From a virus: a stretch of DNA of 64,000 nucleotides. The notes under the pieces are model-generated. The model ran no database searches. It was given only the letters and a program-made list of their open reading frames with translations, and was not told where the DNA came from. Below, in pieces: positions 44,640 to 52,869 of this stretch. Position numbers and translations under genes: made by a program. The stretch covers positions 1 through 64,000 of the IMG/VR virus record IMGVR_UViG_3300023237_000012; one strand, given 5' to 3'. Positions within the stretch are counted from its first letter, which is position 1. The number at the start of each line of letters is the position of its first letter.

Positions 44640-45038
44640 TTATCTGGTTGACTCTACTGTATCGTATTGATCAATAGCTTGAAATTTGGACGGTATATAG
44701 AATGTTCGTGAAAATTGTAAATTTTTTCGTATAACTCTGAATATTAAACTATCATCTGTACTATTGCTTTGGTAATACATAGTTACTTCGTCACCACTAA
44801 GTATACTTGCATCGTCGCCAAACACATCAATTAGCTCGTCTTGGTATTTATGTGCTACCCATCCACCATTACTTTTACCGGAAAGTAAGCGTAATACATC
44901 ACGTTCAGTTTTAACTGGATACGTATCAGAGTTATTTTTTGATTCGTTTAAGAATTCTTCAAATAATGGAATATTTATAGTAGTCTTAGCCTCTTTTAGC
45001 TTTCCTTCAAATATCTTAAAATTATCTAAATGTTTCAT
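44640..45038 (-). CDS. Protein with two capsid-targeting leaders in tandem
   Basis: 132 aa. The first leader is MKHLDNFKIFEGKLKE|A (site after E16); a second, IPLFEEFLNE|S, follows at 23-33. The remaining ~100 residues are a small alpha/beta domain (RDVLRLLSGKSNGGWVAHKY, SLIFRVIRKNLQFSRTFYI) with no known match. A GATATATA box lies 13 bases upstream and the AAAACGACAC leader abuts the ATG, as in the ART-like gene. The doubled leader may be a duplication of the targeting cassette. Confidence 0.7.
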   Translation of the reverse strand: MKHLDNFKIFEGKLKEAKTTINIPLFEEFLNESKNNSDTYPVKTERDVLRLLSGKSNGGWVAHKYQDELIDVFGDDASILSGDEVTMYYQSNSTDDSLIFRVIRKNLQFSRTFYIPSKFQAIDQYDTVESTR

Positions 45039-45051
45039 GTGTCGTTTTTGT

Positions 45052-45059
45052 TATATATC
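45052..45059 (-). promoter_or_regulatory. Candidate late promoter (GATATATA)
   Basis: Minus-strand GTGATATATAACAAAAACGA, 13 bases before the ATG at 45038. Confidence 0.55.
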
Positions 45060-45060
45060 A

Positions 45061-45987
45061 CTAATCAGTAAAGCTAACCTGGCTTAATGCTGGATCTATT
45101 GCAAAGGCTGGCAACGGTGGTCCGCTTGGTCCAGTAGGTGTTGGGTGAATGTGATTATCATAAAGTGCTTTAAAGGTATCCCCTTTGATAATTGCTTCTG
45201 CTGCTGTTGCTCCAAGTTTTATCTTTGGAGAATCAACATGGACTTCAACACTTGCACTTATCTTACCGTTAATACAATTGATAGTTGCATCTTGGTTAGC
45301 AGTTATCTCTGTGTTTTCACAATTTATTACTGCATCTCCACTCACATCGAAAGTTACTGTCCCAGAATGTGTGAAGTTGATATTACCATCGTTTGACATT
45401 ACAACAGTATCTCCATTAGGATTCGTAACCTCAACACTATTATCTGGCTTAAGGTTAAAAACTGTTGAACCTTCTGCAGTTGCATAGTCGATCATAAATC
45501 CTTTATCTTCAGTGAAGTATACTTTCATACTTTCACCTTCACGATCATTCGTTACTTCACCACTGTCGTCCATGGTTTGGCCGAATGCAGTATCATAGAT
45601 AAGTATATGTGCGTTCTGGTAAGATCCTTCTACCTCTGCCTTTAATTCATCTGATGCATAGACGGCATGCCCGTAGACAGGAGAATACAGGTTACCGTTA
45701 TCGAATGTGATTTCAACAACAGCTCCAAGTTTAGGTACATCTAAAGTACCACCTCCAGTATCACTTCCACCTGTGTTTGAGTTACTTGCCCTAGCCCATG
45801 GCAGTTTATCCGTTGGAATAACAAAATCACTATTCGAGTCTTCAAGATCTGTACGCTGATCCATTTTTCCAAAGACTCTAATTCTACAGCGTCCGTCGAA
45901 ATTTGGATCTTCATTATCTTCAACATGACCAAGCCACTGTGTACCTGTCAGATTATCGTATTGAAACTCCTTAGCATTTATTTTCAT
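45061..45987 (-). CDS. 5: Baseplate hub/spike protein, gp5-like, without lysozyme domain
   Basis: 308 aa. The N-terminal OB-fold of gp5/VgrG is visible: TQWLGHVEDNEDPNFDGRCR and IRVFGKMDQRTD, then DKLPWARASNSN and the pair LGAVVEITFDNGNLYSPVY. The C-terminal part is a repetitive triple beta-helix (GDTVVMSNDGNINFTHSGTV, ITANQDATINC). T4 gp5 is 575 aa because a lysozyme domain is inserted between these parts; that insert is missing here. gp5 forms the membrane-piercing spike. It overlaps the next gene by 4 bases and lies in a hub cluster. Confidence 0.8.
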   Translation of the reverse strand: MKINAKEFQYDNLTGTQWLGHVEDNEDPNFDGRCRIRVFGKMDQRTDLEDSNSDFVIPTDKLPWARASNSNTGGSDTGGGTLDVPKLGAVVEITFDNGNLYSPVYGHAVYASDELKAEVEGSYQNAHILIYDTAFGQTMDDSGEVTNDREGESMKVYFTEDKGFMIDYATAEGSTVFNLKPDNSVEVTNPNGDTVVMSNDGNINFTHSGTVTFDVSGDAVINCENTEITANQDATINCINGKISASVEVHVDSPKIKLGATAAEAIIKGDTFKALYDNHIHPTPTGPSGPPLPAFAIDPALSQVSFTD

Positions 45988-47252
45988 TCGTGAACATTAG
46001 TTGGGTTAAGCGATGCCGGGCCCGATGGCTTCCCATTAAATACATTATCAGTTGGTAATGAATTACTTTTTTGTAATGTTTCGTCAAAAACTGTTGTGTT
46101 TAATCTAATGCCAGTATTTCCACCACTTCCCCTTCCACCACTTCCAGTTACTGCACCTACTATCGCGCCACCTGGATTTTGAAGAGCATTGCTTATTGCA
46201 TTCTGTGCTCCATTTACATTTCCAAATAATAATGACTGTGCTCTGGAGAGAACAGCCTTCTTTGCTGCATTAGCTGCAGCACTAAGTGCTTGTTCTGCAA
46301 TCTGTTCACCCATCTGCTGTGCAGTTTCTTTAACGAAATCTAGCAACTTATCAGAATTTTCCACGGTTTGATTTCTACTTTCAAGAATCGCTGAATCATA
46401 TCCTGAAAATTCACCATCGAGCAAAACATTACCATAAGACCATTTTATAGAAGTTGCTGCTACTGCGTCTCCGTTTCCAACAATTTCAAATACTTTGCCA
46501 CATTCCTCTGCTCTCCACTGACAATCTTTAAACTTAAAATTTACAAACGATGTATTATCACCAATAATAGAAACATTATCATTGCTACCAGCACGTCCAC
46601 CGCTCACTACAGCTAAATGGTTGATAGTTTTTTTAAAATTTCTTATTTCAGCAATCTTTACGTCGACATCAAAATATAATAGATTCTGTGGTAGAACGTA
46701 TCTTCGGTACTTAGAATCGTATACTGCCATTCGGTATAATGTAAACAAAGCTGTAAGCTTTAAATCAACTGCTTCTAAGCAAGATATGGTTATTCCGTCT
46801 TCACTAGTAGTACCAACGTACGGATCGTCTCCCATCTTGCTACTATTCTTCCACGCATCTGATATTCCTTCTACACCTTGCCAATAGTATGGCCTTTCTT
46901 CGTTTATCTGTCTAATGCCTTGAATAAAAGCTTTAAGATAATTCGCCCGGTTGGTTTCTCCGATAGCTGTTAGATAGCCAATAGCAGATTCTGCACCCTC
47001 AAGACTATCGTTTTCAGGTGATGCCTTCACATTCTTATTAGTTGCCCCATTAAATAGAGGACTTAGAATGATAAATGTAAGCTGAAATCCCAAGTATGTA
47101 GGATCGTCATAATCAGTCAATCCGTTTCCAGATGACTTAGGGTTTTGTTGAACACTAATGAATCGCTTTCGGATTACATCGCCCCGCGAGAATATTGAAC
47201 CATCAAGACCAACATTATCAGCTATACCAGACGCTAGGTTACTTAATGGCAT
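45984..47252 (-). CDS. Baseplate/tail-tube junction protein (gp48/gp54-like)
   Basis: 422 aa. The middle has the look of tube-initiator proteins: FQLTFIILSPLFN near 57, NRANYLKAFIQGIRQINEER, PYYWQGVEGISDAWKNS, and SCLEAVDLKLTALFTLYRMA followed by VLPQNLLYFDVDVKIAEIRNF. After residue ~290 there is a helical Ala/Gln-rich and then Gly-rich tail. gp48 and gp54 sit on the hub and start tube assembly. It overlaps the gp5-like gene by 4 bases. Which of the two it equals cannot be told by eye. Confidence 0.6.
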   Translation of the reverse strand: MPLSNLASGIADNVGLDGSIFSRGDVIRKRFISVQQNPKSSGNGLTDYDDPTYLGFQLTFIILSPLFNGATNKNVKASPENDSLEGAESAIGYLTAIGETNRANYLKAFIQGIRQINEERPYYWQGVEGISDAWKNSSKMGDDPYVGTTSEDGITISCLEAVDLKLTALFTLYRMAVYDSKYRRYVLPQNLLYFDVDVKIAEIRNFKKTINHLAVVSGGRAGSNDNVSIIGDNTSFVNFKFKDCQWRAEECGKVFEIVGNGDAVAATSIKWSYGNVLLDGEFSGYDSAILESRNQTVENSDKLLDFVKETAQQMGEQIAEQALSAAANAAKKAVLSRAQSLLFGNVNGAQNAISNALQNPGGAIVGAVTGSGGRGSGGNTGIRLNTTVFDETLQKSNSLPTDNVFNGKPSGPASLNPTNVHE

Positions 47253-47274
47253 GGTGAATCATTTTAGTTATTTA

Positions 47275-48738
47275 TTAAGCTGAAGGTTTGAATACTCTTC
47301 TCTGAAGATATAACTTCATTTTCATTGGGGCTGGAGCAAGCTGAATCCATTCTATTCCACTAATTACATAAAACCCAGATAAGAATTCATTAAGTATTCC
47401 ACCGCTTGAAGTCCCATTAGATTCTGGATCTCTTTCAACTGCATTTGGTGCCGGTTGGGCATCATCTTCAGTTGATGCAGTAACTACACGTATTACTGGC
47501 TCTGCATAATCCCAAATCTGGCAGTAAATCCTATTGTACCGGAGTATAGCTGGGTTAACAGTATCAAGTTCAACAACCATTCCCATCTTATTAATCTCTG
47601 TTAAATTTTGATAATTGAGTACAGTACTATACATAAACTGATCATGTACATTTTCAGTCTGCTGTCCTAAATACTTATAGCGTACTTGCTCATCTCTTGG
47701 GCCTTCAGTTTCACTATCTAATAATCTCCCCTTCGTAACTGTGATCATTCCCTCTACTTCTTCTACGAGTGGATCAACGAATTCATTGATGAATGTTTTT
47801 TCAGCTTCGTCCCAGTACTGTGCGTATCTCTTATAACCATTGTTTTTACTTATTAGACCAGATTCGTTTACCATTTGGTGTTTACGTAAGTAATTTCCAG
47901 AACCTTGCATCTTAACATCATTTGTAAGATAATTTGGTGTTCCTTCTGCTTGTCCTTCACCAGACCGAAATGTATCTCCAGAGTTTAACATATAGCCAAT
48001 AGACGTATCTATTTCACCATCTTGGCTAAACAATTTATTTACATCAATAAATGTTAAGTAGTAATATGGATCAATATAAGCTGTAAAAAAATGATCATCG
48101 TTAAGATAGCTATTTGCGACTATGTCTTTAATGTATGTTTCGACAGTGTCATTTGGATTTATCCAATTCATTTCATCATCAGTATCTTCAACATTACTAG
48201 CGTACCCTAGTTCTAAATCTTCTGCAATATCTAAAAGCGCGCCCCAGCTTGTAGCTTCATGATATTCAACTCGTTCAGTGAAAAGATTAGGAATGAACAT
48301 CCTACCTTCTACTGCATATCTTGTAACTGCATTACTACCACCCCCAGAAATTGGATATACATCAATGATCGTAAAGTCAATACGAACTGGCTTAAATGTT
48401 GTTTCGTCACCTTGCGATCTGATGTGTAATTGCATAATGTCTCCATCTTTAGGAAAAAACCTAGAAGTGAAACTTGTATCGTTGTCATTGAATATGACCT
48501 TTAGAGTTGGATAAAACCCAGTATTACTTAGCTTAAAACTTTTGAGATTCTCTACATTGACTTCATACTCATTAACTCTAATGAGTGGAGTAATATTGTA
48601 AATCTTAGATACTGGAATGTCCATTGTCGGTAAACTCGAATTCTCAGTTTTACTTTCTGCGTCGCTTATTGCAAGTTCATCAACCTTTATAGCTGGATCC
48701 AAAATAGTAAGTATACTTCTTTCTAAATTACTCGCCAT
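47275..48738 (-). CDS. Baseplate hub protein, gp27-like
   Basis: I choose the ATG at 48736-48738 (MASNLERSILTILDPAIKVD), one base after the preceding stop, over a start 9 codons upstream that would overlap that gene. 487 aa (T4 gp27 is 391). Visible fold landmarks: VNEYEVNVENLKSFKLSNTG, VIFNDNDTSF, VRIDFTIIDVYP and the VETYIKDIVANSY / FFTAYIDPYYYLTFIDVNKL pair of the gpD/gp27 family. gp27 is the trimeric ring bearing the gp5 spike. Gene order beside gp5-like and gp53-like genes supports it. Confidence 0.6.
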   Translation of the reverse strand: MASNLERSILTILDPAIKVDELAISDAESKTENSSLPTMDIPVSKIYNITPLIRVNEYEVNVENLKSFKLSNTGFYPTLKVIFNDNDTSFTSRFFPKDGDIMQLHIRSQGDETTFKPVRIDFTIIDVYPISGGGSNAVTRYAVEGRMFIPNLFTERVEYHEATSWGALLDIAEDLELGYASNVEDTDDEMNWINPNDTVETYIKDIVANSYLNDDHFFTAYIDPYYYLTFIDVNKLFSQDGEIDTSIGYMLNSGDTFRSGEGQAEGTPNYLTNDVKMQGSGNYLRKHQMVNESGLISKNNGYKRYAQYWDEAEKTFINEFVDPLVEEVEGMITVTKGRLLDSETEGPRDEQVRYKYLGQQTENVHDQFMYSTVLNYQNLTEINKMGMVVELDTVNPAILRYNRIYCQIWDYAEPVIRVVTASTEDDAQPAPNAVERDPESNGTSSGGILNEFLSGFYVISGIEWIQLAPAPMKMKLYLQRRVFKPSA

Positions 48739-48739
48739 A

Positions 48740-49270
48740 TTATTTTCTTGTTGGTAGGTTAGCACCTAGCACGATTTTGCCACCACCAATCTTTTTACTT
48801 ATTTGTCCTGGCTGTAGAACATTAGGTGGAAGTGGATTTGATACTCCAGACCTTTTGTCTTTGCCTTTGGCAGCTAGCCTTTCAATTCGAGATTGATCTT
48901 TCTTACTCTGTCTATCAGTATTTATATACTGTGACTGGATTATATCTGGGGTAGCATGGAGTGTTGGCCTGAAATAGACACTATCTTCATTACGAGTCAA
49001 ATTCGGTATGATAAGAAGATCACCTTCTTCAACTGAAAATGGATTAGAGATATTATTAAGAATGCAAATTGCATCTATGTTAGCCCCACTTCCAAAATAC
49101 TGGTTTGAAACTAAATCTATGCGGCCAGCTTGGTCTGTCGTAACGTAGTGAATCGCCTTTATGCCATTGCCTGAATTGTATTCAAACGATGGTGCAGATA
49201 GATCTAAATACTCTTCTGAGGTATTTTCGTCTATTAAAATGTTTTTAAGTACTAAAGATCTAATATTCAT
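48740..49270 (-). CDS. 53: Baseplate wedge protein, gp53-like
   Basis: 176 aa (T4 gp53 is 196). The gp53/LysM-like segment is clear: IHYVTTDQAGRIDLVSNQYF, then NIDAICILNNISNPFSVEEG and DLLIIPNL. gp53 locks the wedges together around the hub. The C-terminal third is basic and low-complexity (KKDQSRIERLAAKGKDKRS). It abuts the hub genes on both sides (one-base overlap upstream). Confidence 0.75.
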   Translation of the reverse strand: MNIRSLVLKNILIDENTSEEYLDLSAPSFEYNSGNGIKAIHYVTTDQAGRIDLVSNQYFGSGANIDAICILNNISNPFSVEEGDLLIIPNLTRNEDSVYFRPTLHATPDIIQSQYINTDRQSKKDQSRIERLAAKGKDKRSGVSNPLPPNVLQPGQISKKIGGGKIVLGANLPTRK

Positions 49271-51138
49271 TATGAGTCTATCATTAAACTAACTAAGTTA
49301 CCAACATACTCGTCAGATTTACCTATGTCAAACTTTTCGTTTTTCTTCTTTATATTGCTAATATCACTATTTAGAATTGCTGATGTAGATACTCCACTTG
49401 GTACAGTTCCAGCTTCACTTCCACTAACATTACCCTGAGTATCTTCAAATTGATTACTCCCAGTATGAACACTCCCATAAGTTTTTACATCTACACCAGC
49501 AAGATTCAAAATATCTTTGGTATTAGCAGCAGATGTATAAATCCTACCTTTACCTATATTAAACATATTTTCAATGTCACCTTTATCTCTAGGTTTACCG
49601 TGCTTCATCTTTAACTGGAATTTAACCTCCATTGGAAAGTCATCATATCCAAGACCATCACCCAACGTCATAGTTGCACTTTCACAATACATGTTTCCCA
49701 TCATTGCAATCGGGTTGAGTGGATTGCCAATGGTAACATGCCAGTTTCCAGTTGGTTCACCACTGATAAATGTTCGCTGTGCTGCTGTAGAACCAGTATC
49801 TCCAGCAATACTGCTTAATAGGTCACCGAGCTTATTTCCTAAGAATGTTTTTGCAATATCTAGACCCCCGCTTAATACTGATGAAACATCCATTCCACCT
49901 TCACTATTACCAAATATATTAGTAAGCCCTGACGTAACATCTTTAACGATAGACTTAGAAAACCCAGCAAAATTACCAGCCTTTAGCATATTAACATCAC
50001 CATACTGACTTGCGACATATCCAGCTGCACCATAGTATCGTTGACCTCCACCCCAAAACGTAGCGTTGTTTGTGGTCATAGTAAGCATGTTAGAAATTAA
50101 ATCTATCATAGCTACTTTTGGATTGACATAGTTTAGAGATTTAAGTTGATATTCAAAATCTAAACTCATATCTTGTTCAAACTTTAAACCACGATCTCTA
50201 ATTGTCGTTTTATCAATGACATTAACTGGCCCAATTACAAAATCTGCATATTGTGTACCTAGTCGATCTGCGGTAGTAATGTTTGATTTCCTAAACCTGT
50301 CTCCAGATGAAACACCTTTACCTGCATCCATTGCTGCTGATAATAAACCGCCAGTTGTGGTTCCACCAAAAGTCTTATCCATCTGACCAGTATAACCACC
50401 ACCCTTCTCCACCTCTTCCATTTTTGATTCGAGATCTTTCCAACTCAAACCGAAAGTCATTCCCATGATCTCACTTAACTTATTGCCTGCAGTTTCTCCC
50501 ATATAAGTGATTGCTGTTACGCCTGCTACCTGTGTACTATCTACTGCTTCAGATTTACCAGCAACATTCATTGGAGATTTTCCACCACCTGCAGTATTCA
50601 TAGCTACTGAATAGTTAAAAATATTGTCCTCGCATGGCATCGGAAATCTCCGTATTGTTATTAAATGATTAAGTGGAATTTTCTTATAATATTTTGCATA
50701 TAAAAAATCCTGAGCCCTATATGATATGCCTGGATAGTAAGTATTGTAAAATTCAATAATCTTAGCTGGAGTAGGATTTTGAGCTCCATTGCCTCTTCCT
50801 AAAAATTTCTTTGATTGTGCAGATGTATCTCTATATCCAGCAGAATCATCTTTACCAGCATCCCCGTACATACCACTATAATTAAATAATGCGTATTGAT
50901 TGAATATAGATCTAGGTAATTCTCCACCGAAACTTTTAGGAACACCTAAGCTATCTGGCTTTGCTTTATTAGAATAGAAACTTTTAGCATACTCTGCAGA
51001 GACACCATTTGCGAAGCCATAAGATTCTCCACCGAATGCAGCTAATCTTTTGCCTTGACTATTTGGATTCGGATATAATGCATTGTTTACGGCGTTACTT
51101 GCAGATGTAAGAGAGTTATTTATGTTTTCTAAGCCCAT
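49270..51138 (-). CDS. Baseplate/tail-tube junction protein (gp54/gp48-like), large
   Basis: 622 aa, larger than T4 gp48 or gp54 (~320-360). The C-terminal part carries the tube-initiator signature WHVTIGNPLNPIAMMGNMYC, then DGLGYDDFPMEVKFQLKMKH and PRDKGDIENMFNIGKGRIY. The N-terminal ~180 residues are Ser/Asn/Gly-rich, with YYKKIPLNHLITIRRFPMPC midway. Together with the protein at 45984-47252 it probably makes the transition from hub to tail tube. A GATATATA box lies 19 bases upstream, so this gene starts a hub transcript that runs through gp53, gp27 and gp5. Confidence 0.65.
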   Translation of the reverse strand: MGLENINNSLTSASNAVNNALYPNPNSQGKRLAAFGGESYGFANGVSAEYAKSFYSNKAKPDSLGVPKSFGGELPRSIFNQYALFNYSGMYGDAGKDDSAGYRDTSAQSKKFLGRGNGAQNPTPAKIIEFYNTYYPGISYRAQDFLYAKYYKKIPLNHLITIRRFPMPCEDNIFNYSVAMNTAGGGKSPMNVAGKSEAVDSTQVAGVTAITYMGETAGNKLSEIMGMTFGLSWKDLESKMEEVEKGGGYTGQMDKTFGGTTTGGLLSAAMDAGKGVSSGDRFRKSNITTADRLGTQYADFVIGPVNVIDKTTIRDRGLKFEQDMSLDFEYQLKSLNYVNPKVAMIDLISNMLTMTTNNATFWGGGQRYYGAAGYVASQYGDVNMLKAGNFAGFSKSIVKDVTSGLTNIFGNSEGGMDVSSVLSGGLDIAKTFLGNKLGDLLSSIAGDTGSTAAQRTFISGEPTGNWHVTIGNPLNPIAMMGNMYCESATMTLGDGLGYDDFPMEVKFQLKMKHGKPRDKGDIENMFNIGKGRIYTSAANTKDILNLAGVDVKTYGSVHTGSNQFEDTQGNVSGSEAGTVPSGVSTSAILNSDISNIKKKNEKFDIGKSDEYVGNLVSLMIDS

Positions 51139-51157
51139 GAGTCTACAGCGTTTATTG

Positions 51158-51165
51158 TATATATC
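51158..51165 (-). promoter_or_regulatory. Candidate late promoter (GATATATA)
   Basis: Minus-strand TCGGATATATACAATAAA, 19 bases before the ATG at 51138, in the gap upstream of the hub gene cluster. Confidence 0.55.
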
Positions 51166-51171
51166 CGACCG

Positions 51172-51735
51172 TTAGTCCAGGCTCTTTATATATTCGTTGA
51201 TGTCTATATCGAAAGTTTCGAATTTATTACTCCATGCAGCTCTGAACATTGCATCGAATTCATTCTTACTATCAACAGATAATATACCCGTGAACATAGC
51301 ACGACTTGACAATTCTCGTGCTTCTTTATATTTTTGAGAAATGATGTAAAATTGAATTCTATCAAATAGATCTTTCATATCATTCTTAGTTTTAACACAT
51401 AAGATAGAATCAATAATGATATGAAATCTCTTTTCGTCAACTGCATTCAATCGTTCTGCCAACTGTTCGATGTTATCAAAGTCTTCTGCTTTAAGTACCA
51501 TCTTCCTGGACTTAGAATTGAAATCCTTTCTAAACGAAATATCAAAAAAATGTTTTTTGAGGAAGTACATTGAATCGTAGAACTTTAAGATCTTGATTTT
51601 GTACTTTGGGTTTACTTGCTCCCATTTAGTATCAACAATTAAACCTCTTACTGGAATTAGTATGTTTGGTTTACTTTGCGATGCAACTAGGCCGTAGATG
51701 TAATCGCCTTTGTTAAATATTCTATGCCTCTTCAT
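51172..51735 (-). CDS. Unknown protein of the hub cluster
   Basis: 187 aa, not recognised. It starts MKRHRIFNKGDYIYGLVASQ, with a beta-rich first third (basic, KIKILKFYDSMYFLKKHFF) and helical remainder with FDRIQFYIISQKYKEARELS. It overlaps the upstream gene by 14 bases. In T4 this area encodes small hub-assembly chaperones (gp26, gp28, gp51), and an equivalent role is possible but unproven. Confidence 0.55.
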   Translation of the reverse strand: MKRHRIFNKGDYIYGLVASQSKPNILIPVRGLIVDTKWEQVNPKYKIKILKFYDSMYFLKKHFFDISFRKDFNSKSRKMVLKAEDFDNIEQLAERLNAVDEKRFHIIIDSILCVKTKNDMKDLFDRIQFYIISQKYKEARELSSRAMFTGILSVDSKNEFDAMFRAAWSNKFETFDIDINEYIKSLD

Positions 51736-52108
51736 TTATTACAAACACTTCAGTAAACGTATCCGGGTTTATATCATCTGCAAATTTAGGAGATGAATAA
51801 ATGTTATATGTAATTTTTCGCTCTGTGAATGATTCTACTTGATTAGATACGTTACCAATTATGTCGTCATCAGGGCTACTGATGACATAATAGAGTTCTT
51901 CTACAACATCTTTCTTCATAATAGTATATAAGCTTTTGACTAAATAAGATGAAACGACTACATCAGTTGGATCTTCGTGAGCATAATCATTCTTTGCTAA
52001 CTTATTGATGATCGTCATATAGTTTATGCATTCGATTCCTCTTGGAACTTTATCTAAAAATTTCTTAGTAGATACTGCATCTGATAGGCACACAAAATTA
52101 AACTTCAT
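51722..52108 (-). CDS. Unknown small protein of the hub cluster
   Basis: 128 aa, not recognised. Alpha/beta look: MKFNFVCLSDAVSTKKFLDK, then VSSYLVKSLYTIMKKDVVEE and LYYVISSPDDDIIGNVSNQ. The ORF overlaps neighbours on both sides by 11-14 bases, as in tightly coupled assembly genes. A morphogenesis role is inferred from the cluster only. Confidence 0.55.
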   Translation of the reverse strand: MKFNFVCLSDAVSTKKFLDKVPRGIECINYMTIINKLAKNDYAHEDPTDVVVSSYLVKSLYTIMKKDVVEELYYVISSPDDDIIGNVSNQVESFTERKITYNIYSSPKFADDINPDTFTEVFVINEEA

Positions 52109-52430
52109 CTCTTATCTCTTTTAGTAACTGTAATGTTTCTTCTAATTCAGAGATCTTTGATGCTATCTCTTCCTTGGTTGGATCATAATGACTCCCCCAA
52201 GTAAAGTCAATGTCAATAACCTCAGATGAAAATTTATTACCAACTTTCAATCCGAGGTCTTCACATATTTCATACAAGAATTTGACTAGAGTTTTCTTCT
52301 TTGTTTTTGAATCATCTTCAATTTCATATACATCAGTATACGTAATGTTCAGATTCGACCCTCCACTATTATCATCATATATCTTTTTGATGATACCATT
52401 CCGCGCTACTTCTAGTACAATCCTAGCCAT
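52098..52430 (-). CDS. Unknown small protein of the hub cluster
   Basis: 110 aa, not recognised. It starts MARIVLEVARNGIIKKIYDD, has a middle domain LVKFLYEICEDLGLKVG, and ends in a helical acidic tail KISELEETLQLLKEIRDEV. It is one base from the upstream gene and overlaps the next by 11 bases. Confidence 0.55.
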   Translation of the reverse strand: MARIVLEVARNGIIKKIYDDNSGGSNLNITYTDVYEIEDDSKTKKKTLVKFLYEICEDLGLKVGNKFSSEVIDIDFTWGSHYDPTKEEIASKISELEETLQLLKEIRDEV

Positions 52431-52431
52431 C

Positions 52432-52833
52432 TTATTTATTTCTACTTAAACGTGATATTTGTACATCCTTTAATATTTGGAACCTTTCCTTCTTCTCAGC
52501 TCTTGTAGGTTTGTTAACAACAACGATAGACCATGCTTCTCTTAACGATGTAATCTCTTTTTCATTATAGCCTAATGATTTCCACCTTTCAATCTTCTTT
52601 TCCTCAACTACCTCTAGCTTTGCATACCGTTCTTTATCTATAGTATCAACATTACCTTGATGTATTTCTATACCTCTTGTACGATTATGTTGTCTTGCTT
52701 CTGCTTTCATAGCAAGTAATGATTTACGATCAGGATCATAAACATCGTCGATTATTTCAATGTTTGCCATCATTTTTTGGAATTTTAAAACTCCTCTACG
52801 TTGTCTTCTGTTTGGTGTAGTTGTTACGTCCAT
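52432..52833 (-). CDS. Charged helical protein of the hub cluster
   Basis: 133 aa, not recognised. It begins with a basic run MDVTTTPNRRQRRGVLKFQK and stays strongly charged and helical (DKERYAKLEVVEEKKIERWK), ending ISRLSRNK. It is the first gene of a four-gene set (51172-52833), with a TATATATT box 27 bases before the ATG. Probably an assembly factor rather than an enzyme. Confidence 0.55.
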   Translation of the reverse strand: MDVTTTPNRRQRRGVLKFQKMMANIEIIDDVYDPDRKSLLAMKAEARQHNRTRGIEIHQGNVDTIDKERYAKLEVVEEKKIERWKSLGYNEKEITSLREAWSIVVVNKPTRAEKKERFQILKDVQISRLSRNK

Positions 52834-52860
52834 TTTGCTTTTAAGTATTAATGTATAAAT

Positions 52861-52868
52861 TATATATT
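52861..52868 (-). promoter_or_regulatory. Candidate late promoter (AATATATA variant)
   Basis: Minus-strand ACAATATATAATTT, 27 bases before the ATG at 52833. Confidence 0.4.
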
Positions 52869-52869
52869 G

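Noticed and set aside
45061-45987. Type VI secretion VgrG from a bacterium
   Set aside because: The fold is shared, but the neighbours (gp53-, gp27-, gp48/54-, gp25- and gp6-like genes) are phage baseplate genes.
48739-48765. Upstream ATG for the gp27-like gene
   Set aside because: It would overlap the gp53-like gene; the ATG at 48738 follows its stop by one base.
49574-50008. 144-codon plus-strand ORF
   Set aside because: It lies fully inside the gp54-like gene on the other strand, has low-complexity composition and no family resemblance.
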